From positions 41,357 through 105,356 of the forward strand of contig DRQG01000114.1 of assembly GCA_011369465.1 (NCBI GenBank): a DNA stretch of 64,000 bases. Direction: 5' to 3'. The notes under the pieces were generated by a model. It did not search any database, had not been told where the DNA came from, and saw only the letters and a program-made list of their open reading frames with translations. This stretch comes from Caldithrix abyssi (GTDB lineage Bacteria; Calditrichota; Calditrichia; Calditrichales; Calditrichaceae). Of the stretch, positions 19,466-27,572 are shown one piece after another; within the stretch, counting starts at the first letter, position 1; each line of letters begins with the position of its first letter. A program made the translations under genes and the position numbers.

Positions 19466-20908
19466 TTAAAGCGGAATAACCACCGGTGTGACCGTTTTAA
19501 ACTCCGGCATGGCCATGCCCGCATCGGCATTGATATAGGTGGGATCGCAAATAACATACCGGCTGCCGTTATATTGGACAGAATCGCCGTTGATATTGGA
19601 ACGAAACTTGACGGCCGTGGCAATGTGACCGGGATAATCCAAAGCGATGATATCCATGCCGAGCAAATTTTTAACCAGAAATGCGAAGAGAATGGAACGA
19701 TCTTCGCAATCCGAGGCCGGATAATAGAGCGTTTCTTCGGGCATCAGATATTTTTCCCGGCCAAACTGCTGGTCATCGGTTTTATACTCAAAAGCGGTTT
19801 GCACAAAACGCAGTAAAAAATTTACCGCTTCCAGTTCCGATTTGCCCTGCACCGCGGGTGCCAGCGCCGTTAACAGGCTGTAACTGGCCGAAGGCGAAAC
19901 GGGCGCGTCAAAATATACTTTAAGCTCGGTTTGCGGATATTTTTTAAATAAATCTATGATGTCCTTGTCATACCGCACAGTGATATCATATCTTTTGCCC
20001 TGATATACAAAATGTAATTGTTTTTTTCCGGTCTCGTTTTTAATCACCGGTACGGCAGTCAGCTTCATGTTAGGGATGGTCTTCGCGTTTGGATAGGCGC
20101 CCTGATAGCTGTAAACTTTGCCACTCAAATCCAGTGTTTTCCCAAACGACACAAAATAGTATTTACGATTGTCCAGAGTAACAAATTGATTTTCGTAGAT
20201 GAGGTTTTCGTTGGGCAGCAGCAGGAATACAGCGTTATCTTTGTAAGCGACTTTGGCTTTATAACCGGATTTGAGCAACAGAAACCAACTGAACAAATTT
20301 TGATGTGATTCACCTCCGGGCATAACCGTTTTGCTGAGGTTGTGTACCAAAACCACATAGCCCCAGTCGTTCAGCTTCATCTGTTTTTTATAGGCCTGCA
20401 ACTGAGACACATATTGCGCTGCTTCGGAAGAGGCCAATTGTTCCCAGGCCTTGCTTACCTGTTCACTGCTTATTGGCGTTTGCAGTTTCAGGGCCACGCC
20501 TCCCGCTTTTTGGAACGGGACAGTGCGTCCGAAATAGGGTACTAAAATATTTTGTTTCGGTTTGGGAATCAGAGGTTTGGGCGGAGGCGGCGGAACAGGC
20601 TTTTTGGCCGGCAGCGCAAGCGGTTCCACTTTTTTCAACGCATCCGGAGGCGGCGCAGGTTTATCCTGCGGTTTGGCTTCCGGCATACGTACAGGTTTCG
20701 GTTTCGTATCCGGTTTGATGCCCTGGCTGGTTAAAAATTCCTGCCAGTCTTTTTTAAGAAAATCAAGAAAGGCCTTATCATCATCGGATAAAAATGTATT
20801 GAATTGGGCGCGGTCTTTTTTCAGCCATTCCTCATAAGTATCCTGAGCAAATACGGAGGAAGTAATTATAAAAAAACTGCCAAGCAGAAGGAGAAGATTT
20901 GTATTCAT
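19466..20908 (-). CDS. Periplasmic transglutaminase-like protein with N-terminal 11-residue repeat and Pro-rich linker
   Basis: The protein has 480 residues and a signal peptide cut near VFAQ21. The mature N-terminus is a short helix with aromatic pairs every 11 residues (Y25/W28, F36/F39, F47/F50, F58). A Pro/Lys linker follows (residues about 64-120, including PVPPPPPKPLIP). The C-terminal half is a transglutaminase-like cysteine domain with an orderly triad: C401 in PASDCEDRS, H428 in YPGHIATAV and D455 in YVICDPTY. This fold includes proteases, amidases and crosslinkers, so the reaction cannot be named. It sits between a DUF2135 protein and the FecR protein in the envelope cluster. A role in processing or crosslinking an envelope partner is inferred. 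Confidence 0.85.
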   Translation of the reverse strand: MNTNLLLLLGSFFIITSSVFAQDTYEEWLKKDRAQFNTFLSDDDKAFLDFLKKDWQEFLTSQGIKPDTKPKPVRMPEAKPQDKPAPPPDALKKVEPLALPAKKPVPPPPPKPLIPKPKQNILVPYFGRTVPFQKAGGVALKLQTPISSEQVSKAWEQLASSEAAQYVSQLQAYKKQMKLNDWGYVVLVHNLSKTVMPGGESHQNLFSWFLLLKSGYKAKVAYKDNAVFLLLPNENLIYENQFVTLDNRKYYFVSFGKTLDLSGKVYSYQGAYPNAKTIPNMKLTAVPVIKNETGKKQLHFVYQGKRYDITVRYDKDIIDLFKKYPQTELKVYFDAPVSPSASYSLLTALAPAVQGKSELEAVNFLLRFVQTAFEYKTDDQQFGREKYLMPEETLYYPASDCEDRSILFAFLVKNLLGMDIIALDYPGHIATAVKFRSNINGDSVQYNGSRYVICDPTYINADAGMAMPEFKTVTPVVIPL

Positions 20909-20962
20909 CGTTATCCCCTGGCTTTTATTTGTGTTTTACAATAGTGTATTGGAATCGATCCT

Positions 20963-22162
20963 TTAATGAAAGACTCTGGAACTCACATTTTCATCATACA
21001 TTTGATTAAGCGGCACAATACGTTGATTAGCGTCAATCTTGAACACTTTCCATACATTGCCGCGCTGACCGGCCGGCACACTAAAGCTCTGCTGCAAGCG
21101 TCCCTCGGCATACACATCCACGCGGGCGCCGCTCATACTTAAATCCAGCCTTCCGCTGCGGTTACGACCGCTGTAATCGTGTACGGCGTAGGTATATTCT
21201 CCTGCGGCCGGTTTATAAATAGTGATGGTTTCCGGTCCGTAACGATCCGTATCATCGCGATCCAGAAAATTTTTACCGCTAATCAGGGTTTTCTGATTCC
21301 ACCAGATATGGAACGTACCGCCCTCCGGTTTGGGACCGGTAAGATGAGCGTCAAGATCGCGCGGGAAAGGCCCCCAGGTTAGCACGATGCGAAATTTTTT
21401 AATTACCGGGGCAAGGGCAAAATTCATGCTCACCGGCAGTTCCGAAATATCCATTTGGAATTGATGCATGGAAGGAATAAATCCCTCTTTTGTGAACGTG
21501 GCCGTGTATTTGCCGTAATCCAGTTTCTGGGCAAAATAACCGGTTTCATCGGTCATCCCCATAGCTACGGTTTCGCCGGTGCGCCGCTCTTTGATCATTA
21601 CATTGGCGTTGGAGAGCGGTTTACCTGTGGTAGCGTTGATCAACGTAACGGTATAAATGCGCTGCTGCTGGTACATTTCCAGAAAGTCATAATAGGTTCC
21701 GTCCACTATGGCGCCGGCACGAAACACCAGGCCGGGCATTTTGGGCGGGATGGCCACTTTAGCATTACGGTGATTGAGGTTATCTTCCACAAACACTTTG
21801 GCTTTGGAATTGGCCAGCATTAAATAATCTTCTTTGGAGGCAAAATCTTCATCCATCAATATATTGGCCACCCAAATGTTCACCAGTTTTCCGGCCGCGT
21901 TTTTAATAATAAATTCCTGTGAGCCGCCGCTTGTGGTACGGTTTACCACAATGTTCCCGTCGGACGATGGTTTGTTTAAACTACCGCGAATGATTTCTAC
22001 CGTACCGTCGTGATAATACTGCAAAATGGCTTCTGCCTCGCCGTCCATAGCCAGCTCATCCCACACAACGGTCACTTTAAAGTCGTAGGCCAGCAGGGGT
22101 AAAGCAGCGGCCAGACTAAGCAAAACAATTCTTAAAACCCATTGTCCTGTTTTCATTGTCAA
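20963..22162 (-). CDS. Secreted protein with carboxypeptidase-regulatory-like and DUF2135 (YfaP-like) domains
   Basis: The protein has 399 residues and a signal peptide (AAALPLLAYDF). The N-terminal 150 residues are beta-rich and unassigned. Residues about 168-235 form a carboxypeptidase regulatory-like Ig domain (VTLINATTGKPLSNANVMI, KYTATFTKEGF). Residues about 252-375 fit DUF2135 (RIVLTWGPFPRDLDAHL, HIWWNQK, ITIYKPAAGEYTYAVHDY). Both C-terminal modules are extracellular beta-sandwiches used in binding, with no catalytic residues seen. The gene overlaps the upstream gene by 4 bp (ATGA), so the two are translationally coupled. It lies in the envelope cluster next to the transglutaminase-like gene. 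Confidence 0.82.
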   Translation of the reverse strand: MTMKTGQWVLRIVLLSLAAALPLLAYDFKVTVVWDELAMDGEAEAILQYYHDGTVEIIRGSLNKPSSDGNIVVNRTTSGGSQEFIIKNAAGKLVNIWVANILMDEDFASKEDYLMLANSKAKVFVEDNLNHRNAKVAIPPKMPGLVFRAGAIVDGTYYDFLEMYQQQRIYTVTLINATTGKPLSNANVMIKERRTGETVAMGMTDETGYFAQKLDYGKYTATFTKEGFIPSMHQFQMDISELPVSMNFALAPVIKKFRIVLTWGPFPRDLDAHLTGPKPEGGTFHIWWNQKTLISGKNFLDRDDTDRYGPETITIYKPAAGEYTYAVHDYSGRNRSGRLDLSMSGARVDVYAEGRLQQSFSVPAGQRGNVWKVFKIDANQRIVPLNQMYDENVSSRVFH

Positions 22163-22929
22163 TCCCTTTGTAATAACGGTGATACAATATTATTTTTGGC
22201 AATTCGCACCAGAACAAAAAACAACTGGTTATTTAAATCGGGATACCGTTCCAGCACTTCGATATGACGCAGCAGATATTTTATTTTCATAAAAGAGATT
22301 TCATCAACGGCGTCCCCCATATTTTCATCTTCCAATACAATACGCAAATTGTGCATCTGCACAGCCAAATTGGTAAGTATATTGAAAATAGCCCGTTCTT
22401 CGGCCGTTTTCCAGGCGTCCGATTCCCGGCCCTGCGAAGTGTACATACCCACACCGTAATAGTAGGTTGTATCTTCAAAAAAATCTTTATCCAACCATTG
22501 CGGTTTGGGTATCTGTTCAAATTCCAACCAGGGAACGGACAACCGGGCTGTTGAATCACGAGAAAACAGGGTCACGTACTCATCATTCAAGGTACTTATG
22601 CAAAAACGATCTACGGGATAGAACTGATTACGAATTGAATCCAGGGAATCGGGAGAATAATAGTAGTAATAATCGCTGTTCTTCAGATATTCTTCGCCGC
22701 TGTTCTGAAAAATTTCCAGGGTTCCGTACACCACACATTCATTATATACGCAGGCCGTAATTTCGGCGTCCGTTTGTTCCGGAGTATCATTGTAGGTGAA
22801 GCCGGTAACAAAATCGGCATATTTCTCGGGATACAGAAACCACTCGGGATACGAATTATTCGAAGCAAAAAGCGGCAGCGCCAGTATTATCATCCATAAT
22901 TGGGAATGTAGGAGCGCATTTGAAATCAT
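22159..22929 (-). CDS. LPP20-like periplasmic protein
   Basis: The protein has 256 residues and a signal peptide (LWMIILALPLFAS) without a lipobox Cys, unlike its relatives in the cluster. An N-terminal half of about 130 residues repeats the theme PEWF...DFVTGFTY...TDAEITACVYN. The second half has PQWLDKDFFEDTTYYYGVG followed by an alanine-rich helix (SDAWKTAEERAIFNIL), the LPP20 pattern. The protein may therefore be a tandem of two degenerate LPP20-like units. It is coupled to the downstream DUF2135 gene by a 4-bp overlap and separated from the upstream LPP20 gene by a terminator. Confidence 0.68.
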   Translation of the reverse strand: MISNALLHSQLWMIILALPLFASNNSYPEWFLYPEKYADFVTGFTYNDTPEQTDAEITACVYNECVVYGTLEIFQNSGEEYLKNSDYYYYYSPDSLDSIRNQFYPVDRFCISTLNDEYVTLFSRDSTARLSVPWLEFEQIPKPQWLDKDFFEDTTYYYGVGMYTSQGRESDAWKTAEERAIFNILTNLAVQMHNLRIVLEDENMGDAVDEISFMKIKYLLRHIEVLERYPDLNNQLFFVLVRIAKNNIVSPLLQRD

Positions 22930-22976
22930 ATTGATCCAGTCCGGCTAAGAAGAGCTGTTAGGTCAAATAAACAAAT

Positions 22977-23014
22977 AAAAAAGGGAGACAATCACACGCA
23001 GGCGATTATCTCCC
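22977..23014 (-). terminator. Rho-independent terminator inside the envelope cluster
   Basis: On the minus strand a stem of GGGAGATAATC against GATTGTCTCCC (11 bp with one internal mismatch, 10-nt loop) is followed by six T. It lies just after the 202-residue LPP20 lipoprotein gene, dividing the cluster into an upstream four-gene and a downstream five-gene unit. Confidence 0.8.
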
Positions 23015-23032
23015 AAAAGCCAATCCAATGAT

Positions 23033-23641
23033 TTAGAAGCCCTGGTTTTGTTGTTTTTCGTAATCTTCCATTTCCTTTTTCAGATCCTGATACGCCTGAG
23101 AGGCGCGGAAACGTTGGTAAAGCTGAGGCTTGCTGCCTTCCAACTCATCCATAACAGACATATTCACTGTTTTGGGAGTGATGGCCACCACAACGCCTAC
23201 CATGTACTGACCGGTTTTCTTGTTTTTGGTGATCTTGGTCTTTTTAACCACAGCCCCTTTAAGCACCTTGCTGGTCAGGGTCTTGGTTACCGAGGAAAAT
23301 GCTTCGTTTACTTCGGATTCATCCGCACCGCCGATTTCTTCCAGAAATTGTTTCTTCATTTTCTGTACTTTCAGATTAAAGATTTCGGCCAGTTTGCCCT
23401 GGGCATTGGTGCGCGCTTTTTCTTTGGCAATATCACGCCGTTTGGATATTCCTTCTCCAACAGCGGCTACGCCGCCGGCCTCTATAATCTGATTAGACAG
23501 ATCGGTCAAATCGGCAAACGGATCGGCGACTTCTTCAAAATCACTGTCAGCCTGATCAACGGTTTTTTTGCTTCCACCGCAAGAGGTCATCATCCCCAGA
23601 GCAAAAATTGCGGTAAAAAGTAAAAAGAAAAACTGCTTCAT
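23033..23641 (-). CDS. LPP20-like lipoprotein
   Basis: The protein has 202 residues with a lipobox MMTSC (Cys21) followed by GGSKKTVDQ. The core has the LPP20 pattern: GGVAAVGEGISKRRDIAKEK (Gly-rich strand then Ala/Arg helix), NAQGKLAEIF, a central helix, and a strand pair TKNKKTGQYMVGVVVAI. The C-terminus is charged and probably helical (LKKEMEDYEKQQNQGF). A good ribosome binding site (AAGGAGAG) precedes the ATG. It follows the 338-residue LPP20 gene by 130 bp and ends at a terminator. Function unknown. Confidence 0.78.
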   Translation of the reverse strand: MKQFFFLLFTAIFALGMMTSCGGSKKTVDQADSDFEEVADPFADLTDLSNQIIEAGGVAAVGEGISKRRDIAKEKARTNAQGKLAEIFNLKVQKMKKQFLEEIGGADESEVNEAFSSVTKTLTSKVLKGAVVKKTKITKNKKTGQYMVGVVVAITPKTVNMSVMDELEGSKPQLYQRFRASQAYQDLKKEMEDYEKQQNQGF

Positions 23642-23771
23642 AACATCTCTCCTTCTTTTGGTTAGAAATTATAGGTTTTTTTTCTGAGTGATATGCAATT
23701 ATTGGAAAATATCTATTACCAAACATTGATACCGGTCAAAATATGGAAAAAATATAGCAAATAAAAGTATT

Positions 23772-24788
23772 TTATGTGGAAGTCAGGTATTCCACAAACT
23801 GCCGATACAGATTTTCCGTACATTCTTTACGTATGGCGCGCATCACCTTTGCCCTGGCCTGCTCTTCGGAGATACCCAATGTCCGTTTTTCCACATTAAA
23901 TGTATTGAGCGTATTCCCTTTAAGATTATCGCGAATCCCAACGGTCAGTTTCCAGTTAAATCCCTGTACATCGTCACGCTGTAAATTGGCGGGGTTCATG
24001 GTCAATGAATAGGTAAAAATAAAATCAGCCTGACCTGTTACCACTTTAAAGCCCAGCATACCAACCATTTCGCGAAGGTAATCTCCTATTTCCGGTGGAG
24101 CGTTATCCTGCGAAGTAATCTGTACGCTGATCCGGTCTAACAGGTTTTGCATCTCCGAATGCAGCGTTTCTGAGCTTACCGCCGGTTCGCGCTCAAACTT
24201 ATGCACGGCTATAATCGCCAGTTTTTCTTCGATGGCCTTGTTCTTCTCGTCCAGAGCCAGCGCTTTGGCCAAATTGGCGTACTGATGAATTTTATCCTGT
24301 GATTTTTTGTACCGGGCAAAATATTCGGCAATCCTTTGATCGTTATCCTGTAGTTCCTCTTCATAAATAGCTTCGGTTTCCGCACGATCCAACACAGCCA
24401 GTGCGTAATACAAACCGTCTTTGGACGAGAAATGGGTGCGTTCGGTGCGAATGTTTTTCAATTCTTCATCGGCTCCCACCGTTGTACGGCGCTTTAGCTG
24501 AGAAGAAGAGCTGAAATCTTTTTCCGTTTCCAAAAACTGTTCATATACCGATTGCCGGACCCGGATTTTTGAACGAAAGACTTTGGCAATAGAACCATAG
24601 GCGTTGTTTTCCGCCGCTTCTCGGGTATCGCCGCTGCCCACCCCCACCAAATACATCGATTTGGGAAACAGCTTGTACGGATTTTCGATCCATTCCGGTT
24701 CCTCGTCATTTTGATGTACAACCTTTGGCGCCGGAGTACAGGCGTATGTAAACATGACGCCCAAAAGAAGTAATAGAACGAATTTCAT
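23772..24788 (-). CDS. LPP20-like lipoprotein with extended C-terminal domain
   Basis: The protein has 338 residues with a lipobox TYAC (Cys17). Residues about 30-160 are the clearest LPP20 domain in the cluster: PEWIENPYKLFPKSMYLVGVGSG, an Ala/Asn-rich helix (EAAENNAYGSIAKVF), and YYALAVLDRAETEAIYEEEL. A helical segment follows, then about 110 residues with a beta-alpha pattern (ADFIFTYSLTMNP, GFNWKLTVGIRDNL) not found in the smaller relatives. It lies 18 bp downstream of the COG3014-like gene, so they form an operon. LPP20, COG3014 and LpoB genes side by side are, to my knowledge, a recurring set in Gammaproteobacteria as well. Confidence 0.8.
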   Translation of the reverse strand: MKFVLLLLLGVMFTYACTPAPKVVHQNDEEPEWIENPYKLFPKSMYLVGVGSGDTREAAENNAYGSIAKVFRSKIRVRQSVYEQFLETEKDFSSSSQLKRRTTVGADEELKNIRTERTHFSSKDGLYYALAVLDRAETEAIYEEELQDNDQRIAEYFARYKKSQDKIHQYANLAKALALDEKNKAIEEKLAIIAVHKFEREPAVSSETLHSEMQNLLDRISVQITSQDNAPPEIGDYLREMVGMLGFKVVTGQADFIFTYSLTMNPANLQRDDVQGFNWKLTVGIRDNLKGNTLNTFNVEKRTLGISEEQARAKVMRAIRKECTENLYRQFVEYLTST

Positions 24789-24806
24789 TATAGCTATATT
24801 CTCCCT

Positions 24807-26213
24807 TTAATTGAGTGACACCGCATCAATAAGATTTAGTTTACCCGATAATGAGTAATTCTCTTCAACCTTCCTGGAAATAAGCTGGCCGTTGCGGTCT
24901 ACAAAGTGAACTTCCACGCGATAATCTTCTCCTTTGGGCATATCGTATTCCGCCACATAGCAAAATTGGGGCATCGTACGCCAGCAGCGCAGATCAGCGT
25001 TTTCGGTTGCGTCCACAGCGATATCCACGGCCATATCCATCAAAAATCCCGCCAGGCCGTCCGCTTTTGTTTCTTTGCGCAGTTTCTTTTTGGCTTCCGC
25101 AGCAACAATTCCCTTAGCCACGGTGCGCAGAATGGTTTTAAGGATAATCATATCCCGATTGGATTCGAATGTGACAGCCGCCACCTTACCCATATCTTCC
25201 AGTAAATGCATTCGCCCCGCTTTTTTACCGTTAATGAAAACCAGGACACGATCCACCCGGCTGGGAGGCGTGGTTAGCGCCGGAAACGAAAATTTAAAAT
25301 GATATCCGCTGCCAATACCCGGCCAGTAAATATTTGGAATGTTCAGCGGCATTTCCAGATCGGTTATGGATATATAATCATCATACGTTGTAATTTTACC
25401 GCCCACCTCATATTTAAACGGCGCCCGTCCTACAAAGGCAATCAGATTCAAATAGGTGTTGGGATCATTACGTTTAACCGGTTTTCGTAATTTAATTTGC
25501 TTCGGAAAGGGATAGTCATAAATATGCGGCTGCATTTCGAACGCTTTTTGCATTTTATCGAATGAAATCCGGCTGTTATCTTCCTCTCCGTCGGCCCGGA
25601 AGATGAGATAGCTTAAATAATCCGCAAGGGCATCGTTATAAAAATTAATGGATTTATATTCCATTTTACCCTTAGCTTCTTCGCTCTCGTTCATTTTTCG
25701 GGCCATTTCGCCGTATTTTACATCCAACTCGCGCAGCTTGTCATTGACGCGCTTCACTTCTACATAGGCCCCGTCAAATTTATTTAATTTGATAAAATTG
25801 AGAGCCTTGAAAATATTTACATAAAGGTTTTCATAAATCTCACCAAAATAGTCCAGCGCATTATCGTTAAGCACAAAAGACACAGCGGCTTTGCTGATGC
25901 TTTTGGTAAACAACTCTTCCATCGCTTTTTCGGCTTTTTCCAGATAAGTGATACTTTCTGCCGATTTGCCCATATAATAGAGGGTGATTCCTTTATCCAG
26001 ATAATAAAGAACCCGATCCTTTTCGGCATACTCGCCCTGTTTCCTGGCCGCATCGATAGCCTCTACCGCTTTGGCATAATTTTCTGTTAAGAGGTTTTTC
26101 TGGACGGGAACATAGAAATCTACGGATGTACGCGTGCTAGCACAACGGATGACCAAAACCGGAATAAGTGCTACCAGGAAAGCAATCGATACCAGTCTAA
26201 CGTAGCGTTTCAT
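24807..26213 (-). CDS. COG3014-like TPR lipoprotein
   Basis: The protein has 468 residues with a lipobox VIRC (Cys24). The N-terminal half is helical and TPR-like (YAKAVEAIDAARKQGEY, LYYLDKGITLYYMGKSAES). A domain rich in beta strands follows (LNLIAFVGRAPFKYEVGG, FKFSFPAL, RVDRVLVFINGKKAG), then a small Ala-rich helix (GIVAAEAKKKLRKE) and a C-terminal beta segment (CWRTMPQFCYVAEYDMP). The order matches COG3014-type lipoproteins. These occur next to LpoB and LPP20 genes in several phyla and have no established function. It lies 169 bp downstream of the LpoB-like gene. Confidence 0.75.
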   Translation of the reverse strand: MKRYVRLVSIAFLVALIPVLVIRCASTRTSVDFYVPVQKNLLTENYAKAVEAIDAARKQGEYAEKDRVLYYLDKGITLYYMGKSAESITYLEKAEKAMEELFTKSISKAAVSFVLNDNALDYFGEIYENLYVNIFKALNFIKLNKFDGAYVEVKRVNDKLRELDVKYGEMARKMNESEEAKGKMEYKSINFYNDALADYLSYLIFRADGEEDNSRISFDKMQKAFEMQPHIYDYPFPKQIKLRKPVKRNDPNTYLNLIAFVGRAPFKYEVGGKITTYDDYISITDLEMPLNIPNIYWPGIGSGYHFKFSFPALTTPPSRVDRVLVFINGKKAGRMHLLEDMGKVAAVTFESNRDMIILKTILRTVAKGIVAAEAKKKLRKETKADGLAGFLMDMAVDIAVDATENADLRCWRTMPQFCYVAEYDMPKGEDYRVEVHFVDRNGQLISRKVEENYSLSGKLNLIDAVSLN

Positions 26214-26382
26214 TGCCCACTTCTTTCTCTAGTAATATGTAAACGAGTAAATACGCTGATTTTCGATAAACTGCCTTTACATACAGGCGACCGCTCTAAA
26301 GTTTAAACGATGATGTAATTGGAAAACTTTCATTAGATAAATCGTCTATTGAGCCGATTAATGATACGACCGCACTTTGGGA

Positions 26383-26997
26383 CTACCACTTATAACTATC
26401 CTGCTCAATGAATTTTTTAATCTTTTTACTGCCAATCCAGACCTTGGTGTTTTTTTCCAGATCGATGAGTTCGAGATCCACCTGATAGTAAATGACCCGT
26501 TGCCCTTCAAAACTATCTACGATGGAATTGATGGTGCCCTTGAGCATATAATCAGCGCCTTTCTCCTGTCCAAGTTCCTTGGCGGTTTCCACGGAAGCGT
26601 GTTTTTGCTGATCAATACGTTCGTCCCGGACTTCTTCTCGCTCACGGCTGGAGGCTACAAATTCCACTTCACCCGAGTTAATCAATTCGCGCTCTATATC
26701 CTTTACAAAAACATCCACGGGAATGTGTTCGCTGCTTTTATTCCGAATGGTGCCTACAATTACCGTCGGCTTTTTACCATGCTTCATTTGAAAATCGGAT
26801 AACCAGGGGCGCGACAATACATCTTTGATCATAGTCTCTGCGGTCATACGTGAATCGGTATCGTTCCAGCGCCCGCTGATATCAATCGCTTCATCGGTGG
26901 CTACACGGGTTACTTTTCGTGAAGAGCCGCCACAGGCCGTAAACAGATAGAGTGATATGAACATCGTGAAAATAACGAGTGATACTTTCTTGAACAT
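26383..26997 (-). CDS. lpoB: LpoB-like penicillin-binding-protein activator lipoprotein
   Basis: The protein has 204 residues from the ATG at 26997. This start replaces a longer open frame because it has a strong AAAAGGAGGAA ribosome binding site 6 bp upstream and yields a proper lipoprotein signal with lipobox FTAC (Cys22). The core fits the LpoB family: DISGRWNDTDSRMTAETMI, KPTVIVGTIRNKSSEHIPVD, REREEVRDERIDQQ and GADYMLKGTINSIVD. In Enterobacteria, LpoB sits in the outer membrane and activates the peptidoglycan synthase PBP1b. No such synthase is in the window. It is the first gene of the envelope cluster, opposite a divergent membrane-protein gene. Confidence 0.85.
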   Translation of the reverse strand: MFKKVSLVIFTMFISLYLFTACGGSSRKVTRVATDEAIDISGRWNDTDSRMTAETMIKDVLSRPWLSDFQMKHGKKPTVIVGTIRNKSSEHIPVDVFVKDIERELINSGEVEFVASSREREEVRDERIDQQKHASVETAKELGQEKGADYMLKGTINSIVDSFEGQRVIYYQVDLELIDLEKNTKVWIGSKKIKKFIEQDSYKW

Positions 26998-27003
26998 AGT
27001 CGA

Positions 27004-27014
27004 TTCCTCCTTTT
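27004..27014 (-). promoter_or_regulatory. Strong ribosome binding site that sets the lpoB start
   Basis: On the minus strand this reads AAAAGGAGGAA, 6 bp before the ATG at 26997. The upstream in-frame start at 27105 has no such site and would put 36 hydrophilic residues before the signal peptide. Confidence 0.85.
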
Positions 27015-27233
27015 GTCTATATACTTTTCTTTTATCGGGATTAAAATTAAAGGAGTCTTCCAAATAATGCAATAAGATTATCGGATTGTACATCCATTGG
27101 GCCATTTCTGATTAAACGAATCCGTATGAGATACCGAATTGTTATTAACAAATTGATTAATCGTTGCGTATAGTACACTCGGCTTTGTATATTGGTATCT
27201 TTAATGTTTTATTCACTAAATAAGGTAATCGAG

Positions 27234-27572
27234 ATGATCGCACAAAGTATTCCCCTGATTGTCGGAAATCTAATCTTTGCCGCACATTTATTGCGTTTCT
27301 ATGGGTTAATTCCCGCTCTTATTGCTGTGGCATTTACGTTTACTTTGCTGATTCGCAAAGAAATCGTTCTTCTTTTGTGGCAACTGCTTTTTACTGCAGC
27401 CGGACTGATCTGGGTGTTTGCCACCATCGGTTTTATCCGCTACCGATTGGCCGAAGGGCTGCCCTGGCTGCGGTTGCTCATCATTATGAGCCTGCTGATT
27501 GCTTTGGCCGTATTTAATATTTTCTGGATACGCAGGAAGGCATTCAGGGATAAATTTTTTCCAAATAACTAA
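27234..27572 (+). CDS. Small integral membrane protein, unknown function
   Basis: The protein has 112 residues from the ATG at 27234, chosen because AAGGT lies 7 bp upstream. Longer forms from 27204 (ATG) or 27192 (TTG) are possible. About four membrane segments are visible (IPLIVGNLIFAAHLL, LIPALIAVAFTFTLLI, LLLWQLLFTAAGLIWVFATI, LLIIMSLLIALAVFNIFW), with a basic C-terminal tail (RRKAFRDKFF). I do not recognise a family. It is divergent from lpoB and its last 4 bp overlap the end of the convergent membrane-protein gene. Confidence 0.7.
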   Translation: MIAQSIPLIVGNLIFAAHLLRFYGLIPALIAVAFTFTLLIRKEIVLLLWQLLFTAAGLIWVFATIGFIRYRLAEGLPWLRLLIIMSLLIALAVFNIFWIRRKAFRDKFFPNN

